DNA of 64,000 nt. Origin: CAZTCJ01 sp964612085. GTDB taxonomy: Bacteria > Pseudomonadota > Alphaproteobacteria > JAJFIK01. Position numbers and translations under genes: made by a program. This document shows positions 54,852 through 63,233 of this stretch, one piece after another. The first letter of the stretch is position 1. Each line of letters begins with the position of its first letter. Below the pieces are notes generated by a model. That model saw only the letters and a list, made by a program, of their open reading frames with translations, was not told the DNA's origin and searched no databases. The stretch spans positions 1-64,000 of the forward strand of contig CAZTCJ010000001.1 in the NCBI GenBank assembly GCA_964612085.1, in the 5' to 3' direction.

Positions 54852-57800
54852 TTAAGTGTCTGCTCCCTTGCGCGACGCGCTGGAGCGCAGCCACGTGAAC
54901 ATCGGGAAGCCAATCAGGAAGCCCGCCAGGACCGCCAGCACGATCATGCCGATCGGCTTGTCGGACACGTACCACCGCGCCCAGATCCAGAACGGCAGAT
55001 CGCCGATCTCATAGGCCCTGGCTACCCGGTAACTCGTGACCGTGTCGCTTTCGACCGTGACCAGATCGCCTTGGATCTGCGCCGTCAGCTCAGGCGCGGT
55101 CAGCGCGTTCAAGACGCCGTCCACCGCCTCGCCCTGGCCGCTGAGCAGGGTCAGAACCGTGCGGTCCTCGGCCAAAGGCGACTTGAAGCTCACCAGACCG
55201 GCTTTCAGCGCCGCGGCCTGGATGCCGACCGTGTCCTGTTCCTCGCGGCCGCTGAACCAGCTGCGGATGGTCGCGGGCATGCCCGGCTCGACCTCCTGGG
55301 CCGAGGGCACGATGACCACATTGTCCTGCCGCTTGAACGGCAAGGCGTCCGACCACTCGCTCAACAGCGGCTGAGTGTCCCACGAGCCCAGAAGGATCAG
55401 ATCCTTGTCGGCCGCGGCATTCGCTTCCTGCGGGCTGATGACCGAAACCCGGTGGGCCGGATCGCCCGTGCGCGCACCGAAGAGACCGGAAATCGCCAGC
55501 AGCGCTTCCACATCTTCTGCCTCGATGCGGTTAGGCATGATGAAGGCCGTCTGGGACAGATCCGCATGGCGCGTATACGGAAAACCGGCTTGGGCGAAAA
55601 AGGCCAGATTGGGCATCTTCGCCAGACGGTAGATATTGCGCATATCCAGTTGCGTGGTGACATCGATGCCGGTGCGGATCTCGTTGGGGATCACGGCCGC
55701 GCATTCGCCCTGGTTCACCTGCTGCAGATCGTAGAAGAATTGCAGCCGGTTCTGGCCGACGATCAGATAGGGCGGAATTTCCACCGTCCCCTGATTTTGC
55801 GTGTAGTCGGCGAGCAGAACCTGTTCCGCCACTTCCGTCGGACGGCTGCTCTCCAGCGGCAGGCTGGCGATGTAGCTGTCATTGATCAGAACATCGAGCC
55901 GCGATTGTTCGTGGTCGATCCATTTGCCGGACGGGTAGCGGTAGCGCACCGTCAAGGGCACACCGGTACGGCCCCACAGGAAGATGTCGGGCGAGAAGCG
56001 GAACGGGAAGGTGATGATGCCGGGGCTCATGCCACGGCCCTCAAGCTGATCCTGCTCCACATAGCTGCCGAGCGTCACGGGCTCGCTCTGGGGCAACCAG
56101 CGTTCGGCGTCGTAGGGCTGGCGTTCGCGCAAGGTCGGTTGCGACACCGGCGCGACCGGACCGGTCAAGGCAAGATTGCCGGTCGCAAGCGCCTGGGCGG
56201 CGTGGACCAGTTCGGTATCCGTGCGGCCCATGATCAAAAGCAGTTTCGAGCCGGCCGCATTCGGATTGTCGGTCACGGCCAGCGTCGGACCGGAAATCGC
56301 CGGGGCGTCCACGCCCGCCGGAATGGCATTCGGCTTGACGAAGACCACTGCGTTTTCCGTCGGCAGCGTATTCAGATAGACCGGGAACAGCGCGCCCCGG
56401 TAATCCGCCTGGGCGCCCCAGTAAGACGCGGTGATCGAGGCGGCCCGCAGCATTTCCAGCGGCGGCGAGTCCGGCAGCACCACGGGCAGCACCAGACGGG
56501 TCGGGCCGCTCGGGTCGAAGAACGGCGCCGGCAGCAGCGCCAGGTCGTTGCGCACCCGGAAGCGGCTGGCCGACAGCACGATCTTGCTCATATGGCCGAT
56601 CCGCGCCCACACCGAGGTGTCGATTTCCGACGGGCATTCCGGATTGCCGCTCGTCCCCTCACCGATGAACTCGAACAGCAATTCGTTGTTGGTCTGAATG
56701 AGGAACGGATCGATCGGCAGATTGACCGTCCGGGTCGTGCCGTAGCTGGGATCAAGCTCGATGGTGCCGACCCCTTCGCCGTTCAGCAAAACCACCACAT
56801 GGCTTTTGCCCGACAGCAGGCTCGGCGAGAAGGTCAGATTGAGCGACAGCAGCGCCTCGGTCACCACTTCATCGCCGCGCACCGAGAACGGAATGCCGCG
56901 CAAGGACCCGTGGCGCAGCTCGATGGAAGGTTCCGCGCCCAGATCGCGCAAGGTCAAGGTGATGAGCCGCGTGCCGCCCCGCCCGGCGGCCTCAAGGCCC
57001 AGGGCGGCCGCATTGGCGGGGAACGCACCGGTGGCCGGTTGCTCTTCGAGGGTGCCGCTTTCCGCGTCGGAGATCGTGGAGAAATCGATCTGGCCGGGCT
57101 GGAAGAACGGTTCGGGCGCCGCCGGTTCGTCCGTGGCGGCCGGATCCGTCTGCGCGGCCTCGGCATCGGCAGGCGCGTCTTCGCCCTCGCCGCTTGCCTC
57201 GTCGTCTTCTTCCGCGTCCGCATTCTCCTCACCCGGACGGTCGAGCAGAACGGGCCGCCGCTCTTCCTGAGCATAAGCCTGATCCGCCATGCCAAACCCT
57301 GTGACAGCCGCAAGGCCGAGAGCGCAGGTGATCATCCAGATCTGGGTTTGCCGAGCCGCGTTCTTCATCGCGTTCTCCAACATTTCTTTCGGTGAACGCC
57401 GTTCGGCGTCAGATTGCTTACGGGAAGCCGGGCCTTTGACGCCCGGCCGGCTGGACCCACGGCCGGCACGCCCGCCGCTCCACCGCAGGAAACTGCCGAT
57501 GGAGCCGACGATCTCGCCAGCCGATTGGATCGGGGTTGCGAACGTGGTGTTGTCCCAATCGACCCAGGCATCGCCCCGGCCGAACACAAGGCGCACCAGA
57601 TCGGATTCCTCTTCGAGCGTTTGGGGCGCGAACCGGGCCACCATGACGTCGTCTTCCCATTCCACGACTTCCGCCGGAACCGTGATCCGGTCATTGGCCG
57701 CGTCCACTTCCACATAAATGCGGTCGCCGATGACGCCGTGGGGCTTGGGCACTTCGATGCGGATATCCGCGGCCGTCAGATCGGCCGTGGCACCCGCCGC

Positions 57801-59537
57801 CGTGCGCCCGTCGGACAGGCGCACCACCGCCGGCATTTGCGCCCGGATCCGGTGTTCCTTGGTGTGCGCCACTTCGCGCGCGGTGGCGAGGCTCGCCAGC
57901 ACGTAAAGCAGGCTGATGAAGGCCCAGAACAGGTTCAGGAAGGTCGTGCCGATTTCATCGTCGATGACCTGGCCCGTGGTGACGGAATAAAGGCCAAGGC
58001 CGATGCCGAGCAGCAGGATCCCCGCCAGCGCCATGTGCCAGACCATCAGACGGCTGTCGAAATAGTCCTCGTCGCCGATCTCGCCCTTGGAGGTCACGTT
58101 GAACGTGCCGCCCCGGGGCAGAAGGAAGGTCTTCACCGTCGGCCACAACAGGTGCAGCGTCAGCGAGGTCTCGTAAACATCGGACCAGAACTGGTGGCGG
58201 TAACGCCCCTGGATCCGCCAGTTAACGTAAATCACCACAAGAAGATACGGCAGGGCGTTGAAGAACACCTCCTCGGCGGTCGCGGTAATGATCCGCACGT
58301 CCAGGATCAGATAGGCGAGCGGCGCCGTCAGCAGCACGAAGCGCGGCAACGGAAACAGGAAGTGCATCATCGCGCTCAGGTAACAGAGCCGCTGCGGCAG
58401 GGTCAGGCCCGGTCCAAGCAGCGGATTGTCGATGCGCAGGATCTGCACCATGCCGCGCGCCCAGCGGATCCGCTGCTGGATGAAACGGCCCAGCGTTTCC
58501 GTCGCGAGACCAGCGGCCATCGGCACGCGGATAAAACCGCTGACCCAGCCGCGCCGGTGCATCTTGAGCGCCGTCTCGGCGTCTTCCGTCACGGTCTCGG
58601 TAGCGAACCCGCCCACTTCCTCGATCGCCGTGCGGCGCAGCAGCGCGCAAGAGCCGCAGAAGAAACAGGCGTTCCAGAAATCGTTGCCGTCCTGCACCAG
58701 GCCATAGAACAGCAGGCCTTCCGGCGGCACCTTGTCGCCCGCCGACAGGTTCCGCAGGAACGGATCGAGATTGTAGAAATGGTGCGGCGTCTGAATGAAC
58801 GCCATGCGCGGTTCCTTGATGAACCAGCCCGCCGTGAGCTGAAGGAACCAGCGCGTGGGAATGTGATCGCAGTCGAACACGGCCACCAGATCGCCATTGG
58901 TTTCCTTCATGGCGTTGTTCAGATTGCCGGCCTTGGCGTATTCATTGCCGTCGCGGATGATATAGCCCACCCCGACGCGGCGCGCGAAATCCCGGAATTC
59001 GGGCCGGCTGCCATCGTCGAGAATATAGACTTTCAGCTTCTCGCTCGGATATTCGAGCGCCTTGGCCGCCAGCACCGTCTTCGAGACGATTTCCAGATCT
59101 TCGTTGAAGGTCGGAATGAAGATATCGACCGTCGGCCACAGGGTCGTATCTTCCGGGAGCTGAACAGGCTTGCGCCCCAAAGGCCAGGCCGACTGCACAT
59201 AAGTGACGACGAGTGCGATCCAGAGATACAGCTCGGCGAGGAACAGGCCATAGCCCAGGAACGCCGCCAGACCGTCGGTGAACTCGAGCGTCTCGGTCGC
59301 CCGCCACCAGATATAGCGGCTGACGAAGATGAAGGAGAGCACGGTCAGGACCGTGAGCACCAACCTGCTGCTCGACCGGCCGAGAAAGTAAATACCAACG
59401 GCAGCCGTCAAACCGAACAAAGCTTGCGCGGCAGGCGTCAAAGGCGTCGTGATCACCACGATCGCTGCAATCAGGCCGATGACGAAGGTCAGCATAAGGA
59501 CCACCGCCATCAGGGGGTTCCGAGGCGTGTCAGCCAT
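54852..59537 (-). CDS. bcsAB: Fused cellulose synthase BcsA-BcsB
   Basis: A single 1561-residue chain. The BcsA part (about 1-700) has membrane helices, the GT2 catalytic core with DDG, FDCDHIP (DxD), TVTEDAE (TED) and QQRIRWARG (QxxRW), and a PilZ-like domain near 560-660 whose c-di-GMP motifs are not intact (no RxxxR; DLTAADIRI instead of DxSxxG). Then a second export signal (about 722-755) begins the BcsB part (RLITLTLRDLGAEPSIELRHGS, ...), a periplasmic carbohydrate-binding subunit ending with a membrane anchor (about 1525-1550). This fusion occurs in acetic-acid bacteria (AcsAB). It polymerises UDP-glucose and moves the chain across the inner membrane. Confidence 0.95.
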   Translation of the reverse strand: MADTPRNPLMAVVLMLTFVIGLIAAIVVITTPLTPAAQALFGLTAAVGIYFLGRSSSRLVLTVLTVLSFIFVSRYIWWRATETLEFTDGLAAFLGYGLFLAELYLWIALVVTYVQSAWPLGRKPVQLPEDTTLWPTVDIFIPTFNEDLEIVSKTVLAAKALEYPSEKLKVYILDDGSRPEFRDFARRVGVGYIIRDGNEYAKAGNLNNAMKETNGDLVAVFDCDHIPTRWFLQLTAGWFIKEPRMAFIQTPHHFYNLDPFLRNLSAGDKVPPEGLLFYGLVQDGNDFWNACFFCGSCALLRRTAIEEVGGFATETVTEDAETALKMHRRGWVSGFIRVPMAAGLATETLGRFIQQRIRWARGMVQILRIDNPLLGPGLTLPQRLCYLSAMMHFLFPLPRFVLLTAPLAYLILDVRIITATAEEVFFNALPYLLVVIYVNWRIQGRYRHQFWSDVYETSLTLHLLWPTVKTFLLPRGGTFNVTSKGEIGDEDYFDSRLMVWHMALAGILLLGIGLGLYSVTTGQVIDDEIGTTFLNLFWAFISLLYVLASLATAREVAHTKEHRIRAQMPAVVRLSDGRTAAGATADLTAADIRIEVPKPHGVIGDRIYVEVDAANDRITVPAEVVEWEDDVMVARFAPQTLEEESDLVRLVFGRGDAWVDWDNTTFATPIQSAGEIVGSIGSFLRWSGGRAGRGSSRPGVKGPASRKQSDAERRSPKEMLENAMKNAARQTQIWMITCALGLAAVTGFGMADQAYAQEERRPVLLDRPGEENADAEEDDEASGEGEDAPADAEAAQTDPAATDEPAAPEPFFQPGQIDFSTISDAESGTLEEQPATGAFPANAAALGLEAAGRGGTRLITLTLRDLGAEPSIELRHGSLRGIPFSVRGDEVVTEALLSLNLTFSPSLLSGKSHVVVLLNGEGVGTIELDPSYGTTRTVNLPIDPFLIQTNNELLFEFIGEGTSGNPECPSEIDTSVWARIGHMSKIVLSASRFRVRNDLALLPAPFFDPSGPTRLVLPVVLPDSPPLEMLRAASITASYWGAQADYRGALFPVYLNTLPTENAVVFVKPNAIPAGVDAPAISGPTLAVTDNPNAAGSKLLLIMGRTDTELVHAAQALATGNLALTGPVAPVSQPTLRERQPYDAERWLPQSEPVTLGSYVEQDQLEGRGMSPGIITFPFRFSPDIFLWGRTGVPLTVRYRYPSGKWIDHEQSRLDVLINDSYIASLPLESSRPTEVAEQVLLADYTQNQGTVEIPPYLIVGQNRLQFFYDLQQVNQGECAAVIPNEIRTGIDVTTQLDMRNIYRLAKMPNLAFFAQAGFPYTRHADLSQTAFIMPNRIEAEDVEALLAISGLFGARTGDPAHRVSVISPQEANAAADKDLILLGSWDTQPLLSEWSDALPFKRQDNVVIVPSAQEVEPGMPATIRSWFSGREEQDTVGIQAAALKAGLVSFKSPLAEDRTVLTLLSGQGEAVDGVLNALTAPELTAQIQGDLVTVESDTVTSYRVARAYEIGDLPFWIWARWYVSDKPIGMIVLAVLAGFLIGFPMFTWLRSSASRKGADT

Positions 59538-59593
59538 AGTTCAGCTTTACTGTTACGTTGTGCTCCGGCGCCCCGCGCGCCGGGCTTCATCCA

Positions 59594-60397
59594 TCAGGCC
59601 TTGGCCAGAGTAAAAACTCCGTTTTCCTCTTGCTGTGCCATTTCGTACCGCACGCCCATTTCCTTGGCGAAACGGTCCAGCAGCTTGTCCGCGATGGCAT
59701 AGAGATCCCGGGTCGGCGCGGCTGACGGCGATTGATCGATAAAGAGCGATCGGCGCGCCAGCGCTTCCGGAATGTCCTGGTCACGGCGGACAGTGCCAAG
59801 AAGGCTCGACCCCAAATGCCGGGACAGGACGATTTCCATGTCGCGCGACAACGGACGGGTCGGATCCGCTTTGTTCAGGATGAAGGTGACCGCCAAATCA
59901 CTGTTCAGCCTGAACCGGTCTATCGGATCGAGAAGAGCAAGGGAGGACGGATCGGGCTCCAGAATGATCAGTTCGATCGAAGCCGACTGGGCCGCGAAGT
60001 GTCCCATGACACCGCCGCCCGCCGCCGTATCGTTCAGGATCAAAAACCCTTCGGCCAAAAAGGCCTGCATCTGGTTTTCGAGCCAGCGCTCATTCACATT
60101 GGAGCCGAGCTGGGACTGGGTCCTGGCGTCCATGTCGAATTCACCGAACGGCAGGAGGAACAAGTTCGTCCGTACTTCGATGACATGATCGAACAGACTT
60201 CGGCGTTTGGACGCCGCGCCGCACCACCCATCGTCGTAAGACATGGGCAAATTGAAATAGACACGCGCGGCATTCTGCGGATCGTAATCCACAAGAAGAA
60301 CCTTAACCCCGCGATCCGCCAAAATCGCCGCAAGATTAGCCGTGAGGGTCGTCTTCCCCACACCGCCCTTGGGCGAGCCGATGTTCAGGATACCCAT
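59594..60397 (-). CDS. bcsQ: BcsQ-like ParA/MinD family ATPase
   Basis: A 267-residue MinD/ParA-type ATPase. The deviant Walker A is KGGVGKTTLTANLAA (residues 10-24), followed by LLVDYDPQNAARVYF and the switch region ILNDTAAGGGV. The family directs placement or activity of the cellulose synthase. ATG 60397 (MGILNIG) is preferred to the GTG at 60412. It is the second gene of the bcs operon, 106 bp after the BcsR/P-like gene. Confidence 0.9.
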   Translation of the reverse strand: MGILNIGSPKGGVGKTTLTANLAAILADRGVKVLLVDYDPQNAARVYFNLPMSYDDGWCGAASKRRSLFDHVIEVRTNLFLLPFGEFDMDARTQSQLGSNVNERWLENQMQAFLAEGFLILNDTAAGGGVMGHFAAQSASIELIILEPDPSSLALLDPIDRFRLNSDLAVTFILNKADPTRPLSRDMEIVLSRHLGSSLLGTVRRDQDIPEALARRSLFIDQSPSAAPTRDLYAIADKLLDRFAKEMGVRYEMAQQEENGVFTLAKA

Positions 60398-60503
60398 ACC
60401 AACCAGCACCACAAACGGACATACATCATAAAACCACCCGTCTCTTAGGAGACCGACCGGGTGATTAACATCCAGTTAAAACTGTCTTATCCCGGTTGGT
60501 CTC

Positions 60504-60875
60504 TCAGACGGCGACGATCTTGTCACCGCGATCAGACTTCTTCTTTTCCTTGTGCTTCAGACGCAGGAAGACGTTGGACAATTGCCCTTTCGCTTCTTCC
60601 TTGCCCGCCTCCGCTTCCACCGGCGCGGCAGACCGTTTGGACTGCAGACGCACGATCGAGGTGGACGGTTCGGCGGGTGCCGAAACACTCAGATTTACGT
60701 TAATCGGACGCTTGGGCGGCACATAGTCCGGCGCCACATCCCGCAGGATCGGCCAGCGGGACGCTGCTTCCATGAGCCGCTGTTCGCGCACGATTTCGCG
60801 CAACCTAAAATCGGGCGTACCTAATACCCGGGTCAGACGCTCTTGATCTTCCATCGACATGACTAAGCCCCACAT
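60504..60875 (-). CDS. BcsR/BcsP-like small regulatory protein of cellulose locus
   Basis: A 123-residue protein. REIVREQRLMEAASRWPILRDVAP resembles the BcsR/BcsP motif that follows a DI-x-x-Q...RWPLL pattern in cellulose-locus small proteins; the rest is low-complexity and ends in a strongly basic KHKEKKKSDRGDK. It probably binds BcsQ or the synthase. ATG 60875 has AGGAG 4 nt upstream and is preferred to ATG 60860. First gene of the bcs operon. Confidence 0.72.
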   Translation of the reverse strand: MWGLVMSMEDQERLTRVLGTPDFRLREIVREQRLMEAASRWPILRDVAPDYVPPKRPINVNLSVSAPAEPSTSIVRLQSKRSAAPVEAEAGKEEAKGQLSNVFLRLKHKEKKKSDRGDKIVAV

Positions 60876-60911
60876 TAGCTCCTACGGCTTATCATTTGGT
60901 TGGCTGCCGTA
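60876..60911 (-). promoter_or_regulatory. Leader hairpin overlapping the Shine-Dalgarno of the bcs operon
   Basis: On the minus strand CTACGGC (60911-60905) pairs with GCCGTAG (60888-60882), and the TAGGAG ribosome site begins inside the right arm (last AG). The hairpin would partly hide the site. The structure is 7 bp with a loop of about 16 nt. It could control translation of the first bcs gene. Confidence 0.5.
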
Positions 60912-61418
60912 GCGTTTGCTTAATAAGCGCTGTTCAAGTTCCGTACCAAAACTGCGCTTGACCAAGGTTCCCCCGAACCCCCGCTGATCGATCCTTGTGA
61001 TCCAGCCATCGCAGCATACTCCGTGATGACCGCTTTTTAAGTGACCAACGTTTAACTGTGGCTGAAATATCCACAGGCACCATAGCGTCGTAACAGAATT
61101 TCAAAATGGTGAAAAGCCAGGGATACGCATGAGCCACAACCTCTTACTAAGCGCCCATTTTGGGCAAAAGTAGGGATCGTGGCTTGAATGGGGCGCTCGT
61201 GCGGCACCAGAAAAACCCCAGCGGCAGGACCCGGCCTTACATAAAATTAAAGATGCTCAACTCCAGATGCCGGTCCGAAACCGGTAGTGAACCAGTAACA
61301 CGGCACACTTATTCAGAAGATCATCGTAAACATTTCTGTCTTTTTCTGCCTGAGATCTATCCTTGCCCGTTCCGTTCCGGGACGGCGTGCCGCAGAGACA
61401 CACCATCGCGGACAGCTC
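60876..61418 (-). other. 543-bp region between bcs operon and iron-type ABC transporter
   Basis: No gene is supported. Besides the leader hairpin there is an inverted repeat CTGTGG-N9-CCACAG at 61056-61076, which may be an operator for the bcs promoter. The downstream-facing ABC operon ends at 61419, so it needs no promoter here. Confidence 0.45.
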
Positions 61419-62213
61419 TCAAGCGGCTGCGCCGCCGCTTATTCGGCCGCGGACGATCAGATTGGGCATGGGCGCCGACCAGTCCATCCCGGCATCGATC
61501 CCATAGACCTCGGACAGGCGGTCCGGCGTCAGAACATCCCTGGGCGCGCCGTCCGCGACAATCCGCCCGTCTTTCATCAGGATGAGCCGTGAACAGAAAC
61601 GTGCCGCCAGGGCGATGTCGTGGAGCACGGTGAGGACGCCGCCACGCACCGTCAGGCGCGCCAGAAGCTCCATGACGGCGAGCTGGTAATAAGGATCGAG
61701 CGATGTCACGGGCTCGTCGGCCACCAGGGCGGGCGCCTGCGCGGCCAGCGCCCGGGCCATATGAACCCGCGCCAGCTCGCCGCCCGACAAGGCCGTGACC
61801 GGCAGACCCTGCAGCGCAGTCAGGCCGGTGGCGTCAAGCGCCGCGTCAACGGCCTTGGCATCGTCACCGCGCAAACCGCCGCCTATGGGGACGCCATAGG
61901 CAAATCGTCCGAGGGCCACCGCATCGCGCACCGGGATCGGCCAGGCGAAGCCCCGCGCCTGGGGCAGATAGGCCACCGCGCGGGCCCGCTCGGCCGGGCT
62001 CAGACGGGCCACGTCCTGGCCCCCGACCTGCGCCGCGCCGCTGTCAGGCACGACAAGACCCAGCACGGTGCGCAAGGCCGTGGTCTTGCCGCAGCCATTG
62101 GGTCCCAAAAACCCGACCATCTCTCCCGGCGACAGGGCGAAACTGACATCGCGCAGCACCGGGCGGCCGCCCAGTGTCACCGACACCCGGTCGAGGGCCA
62201 GAAGCGCCGTCAC
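61419..62213 (-). CDS. FecE/HmuV/BtuD-type ABC transporter ATPase
   Basis: A 264-residue ATPase of the iron-chelate/hemin/cobalamin importer family. Walker A is GPNGCGKTT (37-45), signature LSGGELARV near 138-146, Walker B ALVADEPVTSLDPYYQ. It is the energy-coupling subunit for the permease upstream, which overlaps it by 4 bp. The substrate-binding protein is not in the window. Confidence 0.93.
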   Translation of the reverse strand: MTALLALDRVSVTLGGRPVLRDVSFALSPGEMVGFLGPNGCGKTTALRTVLGLVVPDSGAAQVGGQDVARLSPAERARAVAYLPQARGFAWPIPVRDAVALGRFAYGVPIGGGLRGDDAKAVDAALDATGLTALQGLPVTALSGGELARVHMARALAAQAPALVADEPVTSLDPYYQLAVMELLARLTVRGGVLTVLHDIALAARFCSRLILMKDGRIVADGAPRDVLTPDRLSEVYGIDAGMDWSAPMPNLIVRGRISGGAAA

Positions 62214-63232
62214 GGGGCCATCCTCCGCAGGCGCGCCGCGATGACGATGAAGGCGGGCGCGCCGAACAGGGCGGCGACCACGCCGAGCTTCAGTTCCTGA
62301 TCGAACGGCAACAGGCGCACGCCAATATCGGCGGCCACCAGGATCGCCCCGCCCAGAAGGGCGCTGGGGATCAGGAGCCGGGCCGGATCGGCGGCCACGA
62401 AGGGGCGCACCAGATGGGGCGTGACAATGCCGATAAAGCCGATGGTGCCGGCCACCGCCACCGAGGCCCCCACGGCGAGCGCGGAACCGACGATGACAAG
62501 CAGCCTCGTGCGCTTCAGATCGGCCCCGACACTGAACGCCCCTTCCTCGCCCAGCGTCAGCGCGCGCAGGCCGGGGCCCGCCAGGACCATCAGCACCGCC
62601 CCCAACAGAATGAACGGCAGGCTCAAGGCAAGGTCGGCGAAACTGCGATTAGCCACTGAGCCCAACAGCCAGTTGATCATGTCACTGAGGGAAAAGGGAT
62701 TGGGCGAGAGATTCATGGCGAGCGCCGTCATGGCGCCCGCGAAACTCGAGAGGCCAACGCCGATCAGGATCAGGGTCGCCACCGACACCCGCCCCGCGCC
62801 CAGGCCGTAGAGCAAGGCCGCCGCGCCCAGGGCGAAGGCCATGGCCAGGCCCGGCAGAGCGAGCTGGCTGATCAGGACCAGATTGAAATAGATGGCGATG
62901 ACCGCGCCCAGCGCCGCCATGGCGGACACGCCCAAGACGCCCGGATCGGCCAGCGGATTGCGCAGGAGACCCTGGAGCGCCGCGCCCGAGAGGCCGAGCG
63001 CCGCGCCCACCGCGAAAGCGATCAGCGCGCGCGGCAGCCGGATCTCGCGCACGATGGCGCCGGTGATCGCATCGTTTTCCTGTCCGCCCAGGGCGGCCAG
63101 CACATCGCCGAGGCCAAGCGGCACGCTGCCCAGGAAACAGGCGGATATGACGAGCATGGCCGCCGCTGCCCCCAAGCCTGCGGTCAGAATGGCGGAACGG
63201 TCCTGCGGCGCTGCTCTGATCCCTGCGGTCAT
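62210..63232 (-). CDS. FecCD-type ABC transporter permease
   Basis: A 340-residue inner-membrane permease with about ten helices. Family marks include VREIRLPRALIAFAVGAALG, LSGAALQGLLRNPLADPGVLG, LILIGVGLSSF and VAGTIGFIGIVTPHLVRPFV. It imports iron chelates, heme or cobalamin with the ATPase, whose start overlaps its stop by 4 bp. The ATG at 63232 lies one base after the P450 stop, so the three genes form one transcript. Confidence 0.94.
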   Translation of the reverse strand: MTAGIRAAPQDRSAILTAGLGAAAAMLVISACFLGSVPLGLGDVLAALGGQENDAITGAIVREIRLPRALIAFAVGAALGLSGAALQGLLRNPLADPGVLGVSAMAALGAVIAIYFNLVLISQLALPGLAMAFALGAAALLYGLGAGRVSVATLILIGVGLSSFAGAMTALAMNLSPNPFSLSDMINWLLGSVANRSFADLALSLPFILLGAVLMVLAGPGLRALTLGEEGAFSVGADLKRTRLLVIVGSALAVGASVAVAGTIGFIGIVTPHLVRPFVAADPARLLIPSALLGGAILVAADIGVRLLPFDQELKLGVVAALFGAPAFIVIAARLRRMAP

Positions 63233-63233
63233 G

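Noticed and set aside
54764..54913. N-terminal extension of bcsC into bcsAB
   Set aside because: Overlaps the conserved end of bcsAB and has no signal-like features; ATG 54763 with GGAGAG fits better.
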